Assembly: GCF_024763615.1 (NCBI RefSeq)
Contig: NC_077224.1
Location: 21,545,078 to 21,609,077 of the forward strand
Length of the DNA stretch: 64,000 nt
Reading direction: 5' to 3'
DNA from: Phlebotomus papatasi
Taxonomy: Eukaryota; Arthropoda; Insecta; Diptera; Psychodidae
In this document: in pieces, positions 23,996 to 33,251 of the stretch
How the letters are laid out: every line of letters starts with the position of its first letter
Numbering within the stretch: position 1 is the stretch's first letter
Made by a program: the position numbers and the translations under genes
The notes under the pieces: model-generated
Seen by the model: only the letters and a program-made list of their open reading frames with translations
What the model was told of the DNA's origin: nothing
Database searches by the model: none

Positions 23996-24098
23996 AGTGA
24001 TTTTTGTGAATGTTTACATTTCGATGCAAGTCGGATGCGGTGAAAGTCAATGTTTTGGTTCAGAATTTGCATTGTTCAGGACTCTTTTTCTGTTTCAG

Positions 24099-25388
24099 AT
24101 GCCAAAGGGAACAAAAGAAAAGACATATAAGGACAAGCCCTACTCTAAGGAAGGTCTTAGGAATGCCTTGCAGTGTGTACGAGATGGTTCTACCATAGCA
24201 TATGCATCCAAAACATTTAATGTCCCAAGAACAACACTGCACAACAAATTGTCTGGCAGATACCCGGAAGAGTGCCCCAATGGCAGGCCAACAATTCTTT
24301 CAAAAGAACAGGAAAAAGAACTTGTCAAATGGATCCTGGGATGAGCGGATGGCTGGCATCCCATCGGGAAGGAACAAGTTCTGGACAGCGTTAAACTCAT
24401 CTGTGAGGTCTACAAAATTCCAAACCATTTTACAGCTGGAAGACCCGGAGACGTTTTGTTCAGGAATTTTCTTAAGCGTCATCCAGAGCTCAGCATGCGC
24501 AAGCCAAAATCCTTCTCATTGGAAAGAGCTACTGTTACTGCTGAAGACCTCACGGAATGGTTTCAGAATTGTCTTGGATATTTCACAGAACACAACCTTC
24601 TGAGCATTTCACCAGACCGTGTTTTTAATTGCAACGAAAGTGTCTTCTTTTTGACACCGGAAGATGGAAATGTCCTGTCCAGGAGAGGTTCACGTGTAGT
24701 TCCATCTCTTAAAAATTCAGGACCGAAGCAATGTATCACAGTACTCCTCAGGGTGTCAGCTACTGGCGAACTTGCTCCTCCAATGGCTGTTCATAAAACT
24801 GACATTACTCCAAAAATTGCCATTCACAACGCAGAAGGAAGGAAAATGGGAACGTCACCACAGAGTGGCTGGATGGATGGGCCACTTTTCTATGCTGGTC
24901 TTTATTTCCCGAAAATTGTTTTCCAACATTCAGAGGAGTCCATTATCAATAACCAGCACGATCAGGCCACCGACAATAATCCTTCAAATGATCCAGTCAT
25001 CCCTGGAAACCAACTCTCTGCAACTTCTGAGACTCAACCGATCTTCGACACACTAAAACAATGCTATTTCTGGCCAGGAGAAATTCCAAAACGTCGTCAG
25101 AAGAAGAGGGTCAAAGCCAGCAATGTGAAACACCAGTATATTGTATCTTCCGAGGAAATTATCGCGGAACAGGAGGAAAAATTGAGGCAGGATTTACAAA
25201 AAAAGAAAGAAATTGCTGAACGGAAGTTGACCAGAGAGAGGAACAAAAAAATAAGGGCAGAAGAAAAGGAGATAAAACTAAAGGAGAAACACATGGTAAA
25301 GGAAAAGGCTCAAATGCCAATTGAAGCTGAAAAGAAAAAACGTGGAAGGAAGTCAGCCAAGAAAACCGAGGAAAAATCAAAGAATTGA
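24099..25388 (+). pseudogene. pogo/Tigger-type transposase, inactivated
   Basis: The ATG follows a splice acceptor. Residues ~16-60 form a Pipsqueak-type helix-turn-helix (SKEGLRNALQCVRDGSTIAY, then SKTFNVPRTTLHNKLSG). Next come a CENP-B/Tc5-like DNA-binding region (KRHPELSMRKPKSFS) and the start of a DDE domain (VFNCNESVFFLTPEDGNVLS). Three defects are visible. A TGA replaces residue 82 (24342-24344), with the same frame continuing as ADGWHPIGKEQVLDSVK. Residue 179 is Asn where the first catalytic Asp is expected. After GLYFPK (~24910) the DGHxSH and later catalytic motifs are missing, as if deleted. A Lys/Glu-rich tail ends at 25388, followed by AATAAA-type signals. Not functional as a transposase. 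Confidence 0.85.
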
Positions 25389-25784
25389 GTGCAATCTTAA
25401 AATAAATAAAAATATATATAATTAAATAATAAATTAATGAAATGAATTGATGGAATAAAACTCTAAAAAATGTTTTTGAAATAATATCTTCTCATTTTTA
25501 TGCATTAAACTTTTCCTTAAAATGAGCATCCGAGTTTCATCGAATTCAACGGAGTTACATAAAAGCATCGCAGTAACATTCTTGCGCATATATTAATATT
25601 ATCGTAATTTTATTAATTTTCATCAATATTATTGCTAAAATTCTATTTCTATTATGATTCTAAATTAAAAAAAGAATAATTCTATTGATTTGGAATGGCG
25701 AAAAAAATATTTCATCAGTCCAAAAACAAGCATTAAAGTCGCACTCTATGAAAAGTATCCGGATTACCTCTCTTTACTATAATT

Positions 25785-25889
25785 CCCCTTTCTATCAAAA
25801 TTTGATTTGATTTGATTTTTTCCGAACTCCAATAGAGTCAACAAAAAAAAGCCTGGAAATAATTAGTTAACTCTATCGAGGTTCCACTG
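25785..25889 (-). mobile_element. Right end of the 'CAGTGGAACCTCGATAGAGT' element
   Basis: Ends with the inverted TIR (GAGGTTCCACTG then TA) and contains AATAGAGTCAAC upstream. It begins immediately after the target duplication of the 7.2-kb transposon, which fits that transposon having inserted into this element. Confidence 0.6.
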
Positions 25890-25891
25890 TA

Positions 25892-28314
25892 TTCCAAAAA
25901 TCCAACAAATTCCACACGGAAGACCGGAAGTCGATATCCTCCACCGTTTGACCTTTAAGTCAGTCACAGATATATGGAAAAACAAACGAATACTCCAATG
26001 TATTTTTTCCCCGAACACACATTCAAACTTTTTGCGCATTAAAAAATAATTAAATCTATCAAAAAAAAATGTAATTGTTAAATGGTATTCCAAGTTCGCA
26101 AGCTTTGCAAATGAAATTACAACATTTCCCCCAATGAACCTTCTGTCATGTCTTGAAGCTTTTTCATCTGCTAGTACTCTTACCTTGGCGTATATTTGAT
26201 TTAGTGGGAAACTTTAATTGGATCACTCAGTCAAATAGATTACCTTTCAACTATGAAAATGTTGGCCGAAGATGCGAGAAATAATTAATTTTTCTGTAAG
26301 AAAGTTGCATAATATCCTAAGCCAAAAAAACACGTGCAGAGCTATTGTAAGAGCGTCTGCATGACGAAGAAAAAAATCCAGACATTGTGTGCGCGAGATA
26401 TAAATTTTCGTGTAGGAAAAACCTCATGGGTTTTACATGGATGGGAACTTTTGGGTGAAAATCCCATGTGAGTTCTATAAATATTTTGGCGGTACGCCAG
26501 TCAATTCCTTGTAGGCCTTTTCCTCTCTCTCTCACACTCCCTCTTTCTCATGTACAACTTTGCCTTTGAGAGATTTTCCCTGACTTTTCCTTATTGTTTA
26601 GACAATTGTTTTATTGTTTTGCTGAGCCCAAAGAATATTCTGTCGTGTGGTACCGAGAAGATTTATTTCACATTGGATAATTTCTCATCTAAATTTTGAC
26701 AATATTATGTCAGTGGGTAATGTAGAAGGAATGTCCTGCACGGAAAGGGCTTCAGGCTTCGCACATACTCTCTGGCTTCGAACTCTTCATATTCTTCCCA
26801 TATTCCTTTATTGAATCCGACCTATTTTTTTCGGGAAATTAAAGAAATATGTGAAAAATATGAAATGTTGGAAGCCAGAGTGTGTGCGAAGCCTAAAAAC
26901 CATTTCCCGATATGACTTTTTGACAGCCGAAAGCTCTCACCAAAGCTCAGGTGAGTATTCTTGGCAACCACGAGGTGTGAGGTCGTGTTCGTTTCTTGAC
27001 AAAAAGTTGCATGACACCACCATCGTGACTCACTTTCAACTAATCATCATTAAAATGCAAGTGATATCGTGTAACAACTAAAGAGATTATGTGCAGATTA
27101 TATTACCCGGGATGGTAACATGAGGAAAAGTTTTCGCAAGACTTGGTTTGGGGAGTCTCTGGGAAGAGATAGAGAGTACATGCGGAGGGCATGGTTCAAG
27201 GCGTCGAGGTGAAGAAGATGCTTTTGCAAAAATGGGATAATATACCCAACTTTACACAGGGATATAAGGATAAAATTTGATAAAATATGACAACATTTTA
27301 ATCACTTGGGAGATGGAGGAGGATGTGCTTTTGCAGAACGGAGTATTCCTTCCACAGACAACCTCCATAATTCACTCCAGTTCTCACCCATCTTTGGCAC
27401 AAAACTTTATACTACGACTTTTACAAAAAAAAAAAAGAAGAGGAAAATATATTTATACAGAAGAACATAGAGAGTGCATCAGCATGAAGATATGCAACAA
27501 AACATGTCATATTTACTCATTTTTAGATGCACCCAACAAGTTGAAGGCAATATTGTTAATATCGTATTTCATCTCAAACACCCAACCTCCAGTCTCCAAT
27601 TCACGTGCATATGTTAACACTCTCTGTGGCTATTTGTGAATTAACTTAACAAGTAGCTGAGAAGGTAAAAGTGCTGCTATATGATCAATATAGGGACCAA
27701 GGTGAGCGAGAGCCAACTGACATAATATTGCTAAGACACAAGACACTCTTATAAAACATCCAACATCTTTGATCAAAATTTATTGCAACTTTTACAACTT
27801 TATCTCATTGCTATTTTATTGTATTTTCTTTCTTTATTTTATTATTTTTGTATAACTATATGGTGGATCTCTTCACCCACAAAAATAAAATTTATTGTAC
27901 AAAAATTCTCATATTGATTCCGTCTTAATTCATTTGACCTTCTTTAGAAGTTTTCTAGTGTATACCATATAGTCTCTCAGGAGACTTCAAAGCTCTCCGT
28001 TATGCTTAGACGAGATTGTCGTTAACTTCTTTGAAAGTGTCATAAAATTACAGATTCAATGTTTCATATCATATTGCCAAAAGTTGTACAATGCAACCAT
28101 TGTATGTTTTTAGAATCAAATACCTTAGTGTATGAATCAAAAATAAAATTGCAACAATTTGAAGATCATTACAAAATAAATCTTAAAGAAAAAAAACAAA
28201 GTATAAATTAACAAATAGGAGAAAGCTCAGTACTTTCGGTCGATTTAAGCTGCAGATTTAATCACCAATGACACAAAATTAAAGGTATCGTGAAATTATG
28301 CAAACTTCAGAGCC
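25892..28314. other. Intergenic DNA; one MITE inside
   Basis: Starts with a short relic of the AAGACCGGAAGTCGATATCC word family (25915). Apart from the MITE at 26751-26898 I see no gene. The 120-codon frame at 27277-27639 has low-complexity content and no motif. Confidence 0.45.
26751..26898. mobile_element. Foldback MITE 'TTCAGGCTTCGCACA', copy 1
   Basis: Arms of about 55 bp: TTCAGGCTTCGCACATACTC, CTGGCTTCGAACTCTTCATA, inverted at the right with few mismatches. Second copy at 43640-43797. Confidence 0.85.
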
Positions 28315-28317
28315 TTA

Positions 28318-28449
28318 TGCCCTAGACATACTTACGACTTAAGCCGAGAGACGGCTTAGTGGAAAATGATGTAAATGCACTATAACCATTATTTCTAATA
28401 TAAACACGCTAAGCCGTCTCTCGGCTAATCCTCAAGTATGTCGAGGCCC
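28318..28449. mobile_element. MITE, 132 bp, TTA target duplication
   Basis: TIRs TGCCCTAGACATACTTACGA and inverted GGGCCTCGACATACTTGAGG, both continuing into AGCCGAGAGACGGCTTAG. TTA at 28315-28317 and 28450-28452 is the 3-bp duplication typical of PIF/Harbinger elements, but superfamily assignment rests only on that. Each arm itself contains the small palindrome AAGCCGAGAGACGGCTTA. Confidence 0.85.
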
Positions 28450-28825
28450 TTAGATCATGTTACAACCACCGCCTAAGAGGCACCTAAGTCAACAAATCGA
28501 TTTTCGAAAATTCAGGATGAAACTCTTCATCTTATTTTAGTACTCCTTGTGTTCCCTTGATAGCAATATTTCGTTTTTTGGAGATTTTACTCAACAGATC
28601 TTCACCTCATGTATGTTGTGAAACTGTTATTAAAAAATAGAGATGCAATCTATTAAAATGAAAATCAAATTCACTAAACAATTTCACCGTAACACTATAT
28701 GCACTGTAGGGATTTTTAAAGATATCTTTGGTGAAAGGTGTGAAAACTCTTGAAAAATCTGTACGGACGGCACTTTATATTTATCAATAACAAAAAACAG
28801 CTGATTGAGCTTTCGAAGAGTTATT

Positions 28826-29040
28826 TTTGTGCGCCAGAAGGTAGGCAATTGTCACTCAGAGAAAGCTCAGTGCGATATTTTGTGCGCCTGAGAGTAGACA
28901 AAATGACACGGCGAGAAAGCTCAGTACGATATTTTGTTCGCCAAAAGGTAGGCAATTGTCACTCAGAGAAAGCTTAGTGCGATATTTTGTGCGCCTGAGA
29001 GTAGGCAAAATGACACGGCGAGAAAGCTCAGTGAGATATT
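28826..29040 (+). repeat. 54-bp tandem repeat with 108-bp higher order
   Basis: Four units starting AGAAAGCTCAGTGCGATATT alternate between a version with GCGCCTGAGAGTAGGCAAAA and one with CGCCAGAAGGTAGGCAATTG. Because 54 is a multiple of three the array stays open (28750-28977, repeating ESSVRYFV), but there is no supporting gene structure. Confidence 0.85.
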
Positions 29041-29089
29041 TTTATGTCAGAAGAACAGTTTCGAATCAAAAGTCCCCCCTGCCACCTTA

Positions 29090-29288
29090 GGGTACAACGA
29101 GATAAATTTGAATTTTGAAATATTCTCACTGTTTTAGATGGGACAAGAGAAAAAGAAGACCATGAAGAAGTTAGAGCCTTACATTTAAAAGTACTTCTTC
29201 GTGAAATGCATCTTTTGCACATCTAAAAAAAATAGGAAATCTTTAAAATTCTGAATTATGTCTGATTCCAAATTACCCCATTGTATCC
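29090..29288. mobile_element. MITE related to 13363-13522
   Basis: Left GGGTACAACGAGATAAATTT and right inverted GGATACAATGGGGTAATTTG. TA at 29088-29089 and 29289-29290. Right end closely matches that of 13363-13522. Confidence 0.7.
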
Positions 29289-29290
29289 TA

Positions 29291-31215
29291 GGTGATTTTT
29301 CGACTGCCTAAACGAAAAAATGGTGACATACATAATCCAATATATCAACAATCAAATCTTTTGTTGATTAATCAAACGTCAAGAAGTAAATTCACAATCA
29401 TTATTCTCCAAAAAAAAAACATCTATTTTTCTGTGATTCACCATGCAAATTGTTTGCCAAACGGTGTGCAATATCGATTGAAAGATTCAACACAATTGAG
29501 ACCAATAACACTCCTTCAGTTTGTCGTCGTTTCCTTACAATGATGGTAGATTTACCAACCAAAAGTATATGGAATTGATGCAGTTCTCAACAGTGAATTG
29601 TGAGAAAGGAAGTCCCAATGGAATGTTTCCCTCGTTTTCAAAATGCACCTTCTCCTAATATTTCTTTCTCTCTTTGCTGAAAAGTGTGTGCTTTTTCGTG
29701 GGTGAATTTCCACTGGAAATTTATACGACAATTTTTCAGAATATATATTCCTGGGGCTTTTTCGTGCATTTTGGCGGTGGATTATTTTTCGAGAAATTAT
29801 TATGCAGATGACCAATGGGGGTGTCCCTTTTCTTCTCTCCGAAATAGACTCGCGTTATAAATTGTTGGTCAGTGGCAAATGGCTCTTTCACCTCAATTCC
29901 TAACCACTTTTCCAGCCATACACTACACTCTCTTCCATTTTCCCATCACATTCACAGTCCTTTTTACCATGTTCATTAATTGCCAACCCTTTTTTTAGTG
30001 GTGAAAGTGTTACCATCCTCCGGAAAATTGTAATGCACTTTCGCACTAAATATCTCTTTAGCCAATTTTTCTGAGGCTAATGGAAAAAAAAAACGCCACA
30101 CGTCAATCAATTCGCTACAAATAGTTGAGGAAAAACGCTGGTAAATTCCGAGGGAGACAAGAGAATTTTCTGGTGTAAAGTCTCTGGGCGAGAGAGTGTC
30201 TTTGAAAGAGTAATTTAAGATGAACGTCCCATATTGTTGGTGAAAAAAAAATCTCGAAGTCGACATAAAAGCTAAAAATACCATCAATTTTTATTCTTCT
30301 TCCCGTCCCTCATCTCACGCAATCGCTCTTCTCCTCAAGTTTACGTCAATTTTCATTGAGGAAAAACCATCTAAGGTGGGCGGAAATGGGCATTGATTGA
30401 CTTTCCCACATACCCTGGGTTGCCCAGGGAAAACTTTTGTGCCTCTGGGGAATCTTTAAAAATTCACAACGAATGCAGCAGAGATATTTTGTGGCTTTGA
30501 TGCAGAGATTCCAAAAGCCAACAAGTTGACAAACGATGACCGCAAAATGGGGAGGAAAATTGAAATGAAACATATTTGCTGAAAGCAAAAAAGTTCATCC
30601 ACAAAACATTATGCAGTCAGTTTGAATTGAGTTTTTAGTTTTAATAATTTTCTAGTTTTAATTTAACCCACTAGGGACTAGTCTATCACTTGTAAAATGT
30701 GTAATTTTCAGTGATTTTTACTCTTTTAATTAGTGCATTGCTTAAGTACCTACAAATCAATTTTTTTAACTCTTGCAATTTACTAGATTGTTCCTTAAAG
30801 ATTAATTGATGATTTTTGTGAAACGAACAAAATTTAACTTCTGAAGAGTGCACAAAAACCACTTCCAAATATTCGTTTTAACGGTCACTGAATTTGAATG
30901 CCTTGCATTAAATCTTTATAAATACCATTTATTTATGTAGTATAACTATTTAAGAAAAGAATTTGTCATCCAGAATTCAAATCATGAAAGAAAATGAAGG
31001 AAAATGTTATCAAAATCGACACGATGTCTAACTTGCCGTGCGCAACTTTGAGAACAAAAATTGAATAGCATTCCACTGAATATATTTGTGTCTGTCGGCC
31101 ATTTTCCCACCTTCTTGAAAAACTAATTTAACTAAAAATGTGTTTTCGACAGCAATTCCAATATCAAATGCGTAGAAATAAACTACTGTGGCCGCTCTCT
31201 TATTCCAATCGGAAT
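29291..31215. other. Intergenic DNA without recognisable feature
   Basis: Several minus-strand frames of 60-103 codons (for example 29976-30287) were read; none shows a domain, and no splice-linked partners were found. Confidence 0.45.
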
Positions 31216-31217
31216 TA

Positions 31218-31429
31218 GGGTAAAGTGATACAAGTTGGACATAGTTTTACAAATTGGACAATTCACCGGTACAAGTTGGACATGGCATTTTTCTTGGTAA
31301 ATACAGTACAAAATTTGTTTTTAAGCACAAGGAACCAAATTATAAAACTAAAGCATTAAAAATATACAAAATAAATAAGTACTAAATTTATCAAGAAAAA
31401 AGCCCTGTCCAACTTGTACCACTTTACCC
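31218..31429. mobile_element. MITE 'GGGTAAAGTGGTACAAGTTG'
   Basis: Left GGGTAAAGTGATACAAGTTG and right inverted GGGTAAAGTGGTACAAGTTG, 212 bp. TA is present at the left only. The GTACAAGTTGGACA word is repeated again at 31270. Confidence 0.8.
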
Positions 31430-31907
31430 TCTGATAAAATTTTGACGGTTTCATTCTGAAATCCTTACAATCTCAGCTTTTGTGGTCCTAGGTGAAATCC
31501 GACCTTGTCAGATCGGGCCCAAATTTTGGATGTACACGTTTTGACACTCATAGATCACGAGTATCATATGCACTAAAAACCGGTTTTCGTGGACATCCCG
31601 TCTGGAGTACAAACGCTTCTGGACAGAAAACGGAAAGAGATATCGACAAGCGGTTTTCGGCAAAGGTTAAATGTCGATGGGCGGCTAAAAGTAGGGGATA
31701 TCAGATCCAGCACCCCCTTCCGCCATCTTGGAATATCCCAAAATTTTGCTTTCTCAATAACTCAGCCCCTTATGGCAACGATCGATTTCAAATTTTAGTA
31801 TATTATAGCTGAGCCTAAAAACTTTCGATCAATAGCAAATTTAAGGACCCCTGACCCCCCTGACCCGAGCTATCAGGGGTCAAAAATTGAATTTTTAAAT
31901 AATCATA

Positions 31908-31943
31908 TCAGTTCGCGCGCGGCTTTTGCCCATTGCAGACGTG
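31908..31943 (+). promoter_or_regulatory. Internal LINE promoter: Inr plus DPE
   Basis: TCAGTTC spans the insertion border, matching the insect initiator. Counting its A (31910, the first LINE base) as +1, AGACGTG lies exactly at +28 to +34. That is the downstream promoter element spacing described for Drosophila LINEs such as jockey and Doc. A retrotransposon with this layout carries its promoter within its own transcript. Confidence 0.8.
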
Positions 31944-32051
31944 TTTTACCAAGTGCTCTGTGCATAGTGTTCAATAATTGCTGATTTAAATACGCCGGCG
32001 AAGAGAGGTCGTTCTGACGATTCAGACGACTCTCCTGCGCAACCTTCCAAA

Positions 32052-33251
32052 ATGCCTTTATTTGGAAAGTCAAACAAAACCCCAAGGACCCCGCCAGCCA
32101 CCCTGACGACGACTTTCTCAACGCCTACAACTGCCACGATCTCAAACACTACAATTTCATCTCTGTCATCTTCATCTGCGACATCTATGTCCACCTCAAA
32201 ACTTAAAGTTGTTCCAAATATCCCCACGAGGAACACGTTCGATGTCTTGGATCATGAAAAAAATGACGATAATCCTGAAATGAGTGGTGACGAAATTAAC
32301 CAAAAACCACCACCAATAACAGTTATTCGTGAGGGCAATAACACTGTAATTGCAACTGAAATTGTGAATCGTCATAATATCACAGACATTACTCTGAAAA
32401 ATATGTCTATTGGTGCGAAATTAATGCTAAAGAAAATGACCGATTATGCGACACTCGTCCGTGAGTTCAAAAATGCTGATGTGAAGTTTTACACTCACGA
32501 TGTGAAATCCAATATTTCGATAAAATTTCTTTTGAGGGGCCTTAACTTCTCAACTGACGATGATGATGCATCAAAAATTTCAATTGTTGAAGATGATTTG
32601 AAAGCCTCCGGTGTAAATCCTGAAAAAATCCAAATATTGAACCCGAGGGAACGGAGATATGAAGGAGAAACTCTGTTCATCATTTCATTTCCTAGAAATA
32701 CGATGAAACTTGCTGATCTACGCAAAATCAAAGTAATTAACTACACAGTGGTCCAATGGAAACCATTTATCAGGAAAAACAAAGGACCTATTCTCTGCCG
32801 AAAGTGCAATCTCTACGGACATGGATCCCGAAATTGTTTTCTTCCCGTGTGCTGCGGAAAATGCTCAGGAAGTCATGAAACTTCCGCCTGCAACGAACTC
32901 ATTAGATGTTGCCGAAATTGCAGAGGTAATCATTTCGCTGACTCTCCAACCTGTCCTAAAAGACAGGATTTCATTGAACTCAGACAACGGCTATCGGCAA
33001 GAAACAACAAGCGATCAAACCCTCCCCCTACTCGGACTGAGGAGCAGCCTCCACCTCCAAATCCCCAGCGGAGCCGAAGACAATCTTACGCCAATGTGGT
33101 TCGTGGGGGGCCTTCAAACTCTCAACTTTTCTCCCCCGTGGAGATTTCTATTATCTTAAAAGAAGTTTTTACGAGGATGAAATCCTGCAAATCCAAGGAG
33201 GACCAAATCGGCTTGATGTTTGAGATCACCTCTAAATACATCTACCCATGA
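32052..33251 (+). CDS. LINE ORF1 protein (Gag-like, zinc knuckles)
   Basis: A 399-residue RNA-binding protein that would form the retrotransposon RNP. The first ~60 residues are Thr/Ser/Pro-rich and probably disordered. A region around residues 125-215 (FYTHDVKSNISIKFLLRGLN) resembles the PRE-C2HC domain of Jockey-group ORF1. From Cys249 three CCHC knuckles follow: CRKCNLYGHGSRNC, CGKCSGSHETSAC and CRNCRGNHFADSPTC. The C-terminus ends in an alpha-helical stretch. The ATG at 32052 is the first in frame after the short 5' UTR. Its stop overlaps the ORF2 start as ATGA (33248-33251), suggesting reinitiation. The frame is completely open. Confidence 0.9.
   Translation: MPLFGKSNKTPRTPPATLTTTFSTPTTATISNTTISSLSSSSATSMSTSKLKVVPNIPTRNTFDVLDHEKNDDNPEMSGDEINQKPPPITVIREGNNTVIATEIVNRHNITDITLKNMSIGAKLMLKKMTDYATLVREFKNADVKFYTHDVKSNISIKFLLRGLNFSTDDDDASKISIVEDDLKASGVNPEKIQILNPRERRYEGETLFIISFPRNTMKLADLRKIKVINYTVVQWKPFIRKNKGPILCRKCNLYGHGSRNCFLPVCCGKCSGSHETSACNELIRCCRNCRGNHFADSPTCPKRQDFIELRQRLSARNNKRSNPPPTRTEEQPPPPNPQRSRRQSYANVVRGGPSNSQLFSPVEISIILKEVFTRMKSCKSKEDQIGLMFEITSKYIYP

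Larger units (their letters stand above)
19870..24098 (+). other. Predicted intron of the pogo transposase gene
   Basis: Donor GTGAGTAAG directly after CTACAAG and acceptor CTCTTTTTCTGTTTCAG directly before the transposase ATG at 24099. The intron would be 4.2 kb, of which about 3.7 kb is the two 1.84-kb insertions. Inferred from consensus sites only. Confidence 0.55.
18602..25779 (+). mobile_element. pogo/Tigger DNA transposon, 7.2 kb with nested insertions
   Basis: The ends read TAGTAAGGCCATGTAACTCC at the left and, inverted, TAGTAAAGAGAGGTAATCCG at the right, with TA at 18600-18601 and 25780-25781. A second inverted pair (GTAACTCCGACGATTGCAAA near 18614 against its partner ending near 25562) lies inside. 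It carries a pogo-type transposase gene (24099-25388) with a 5' non-coding exon ending at a good splice donor (GTGAGTAAG at 19870). Inside lie a Stowaway-like MITE and two copies of a 1.84-kb element. Without them the transposon would be about 2.6 kb, a normal pogo/Tigger size. Confidence 0.8.

Noticed and set aside
23802..24050. 82-codon minus-strand ORF with GRPAGRPAG repeats
   Set aside because: This is the CCGG microsatellite read as protein.
27277..27639. 120-codon plus-strand ORF
   Set aside because: No motif, lysine/serine-rich low-complexity content, no splice partners.
32495..32731. Minus-strand ORF inside the LINE
   Set aside because: Shadow of ORF1 on the opposite strand.
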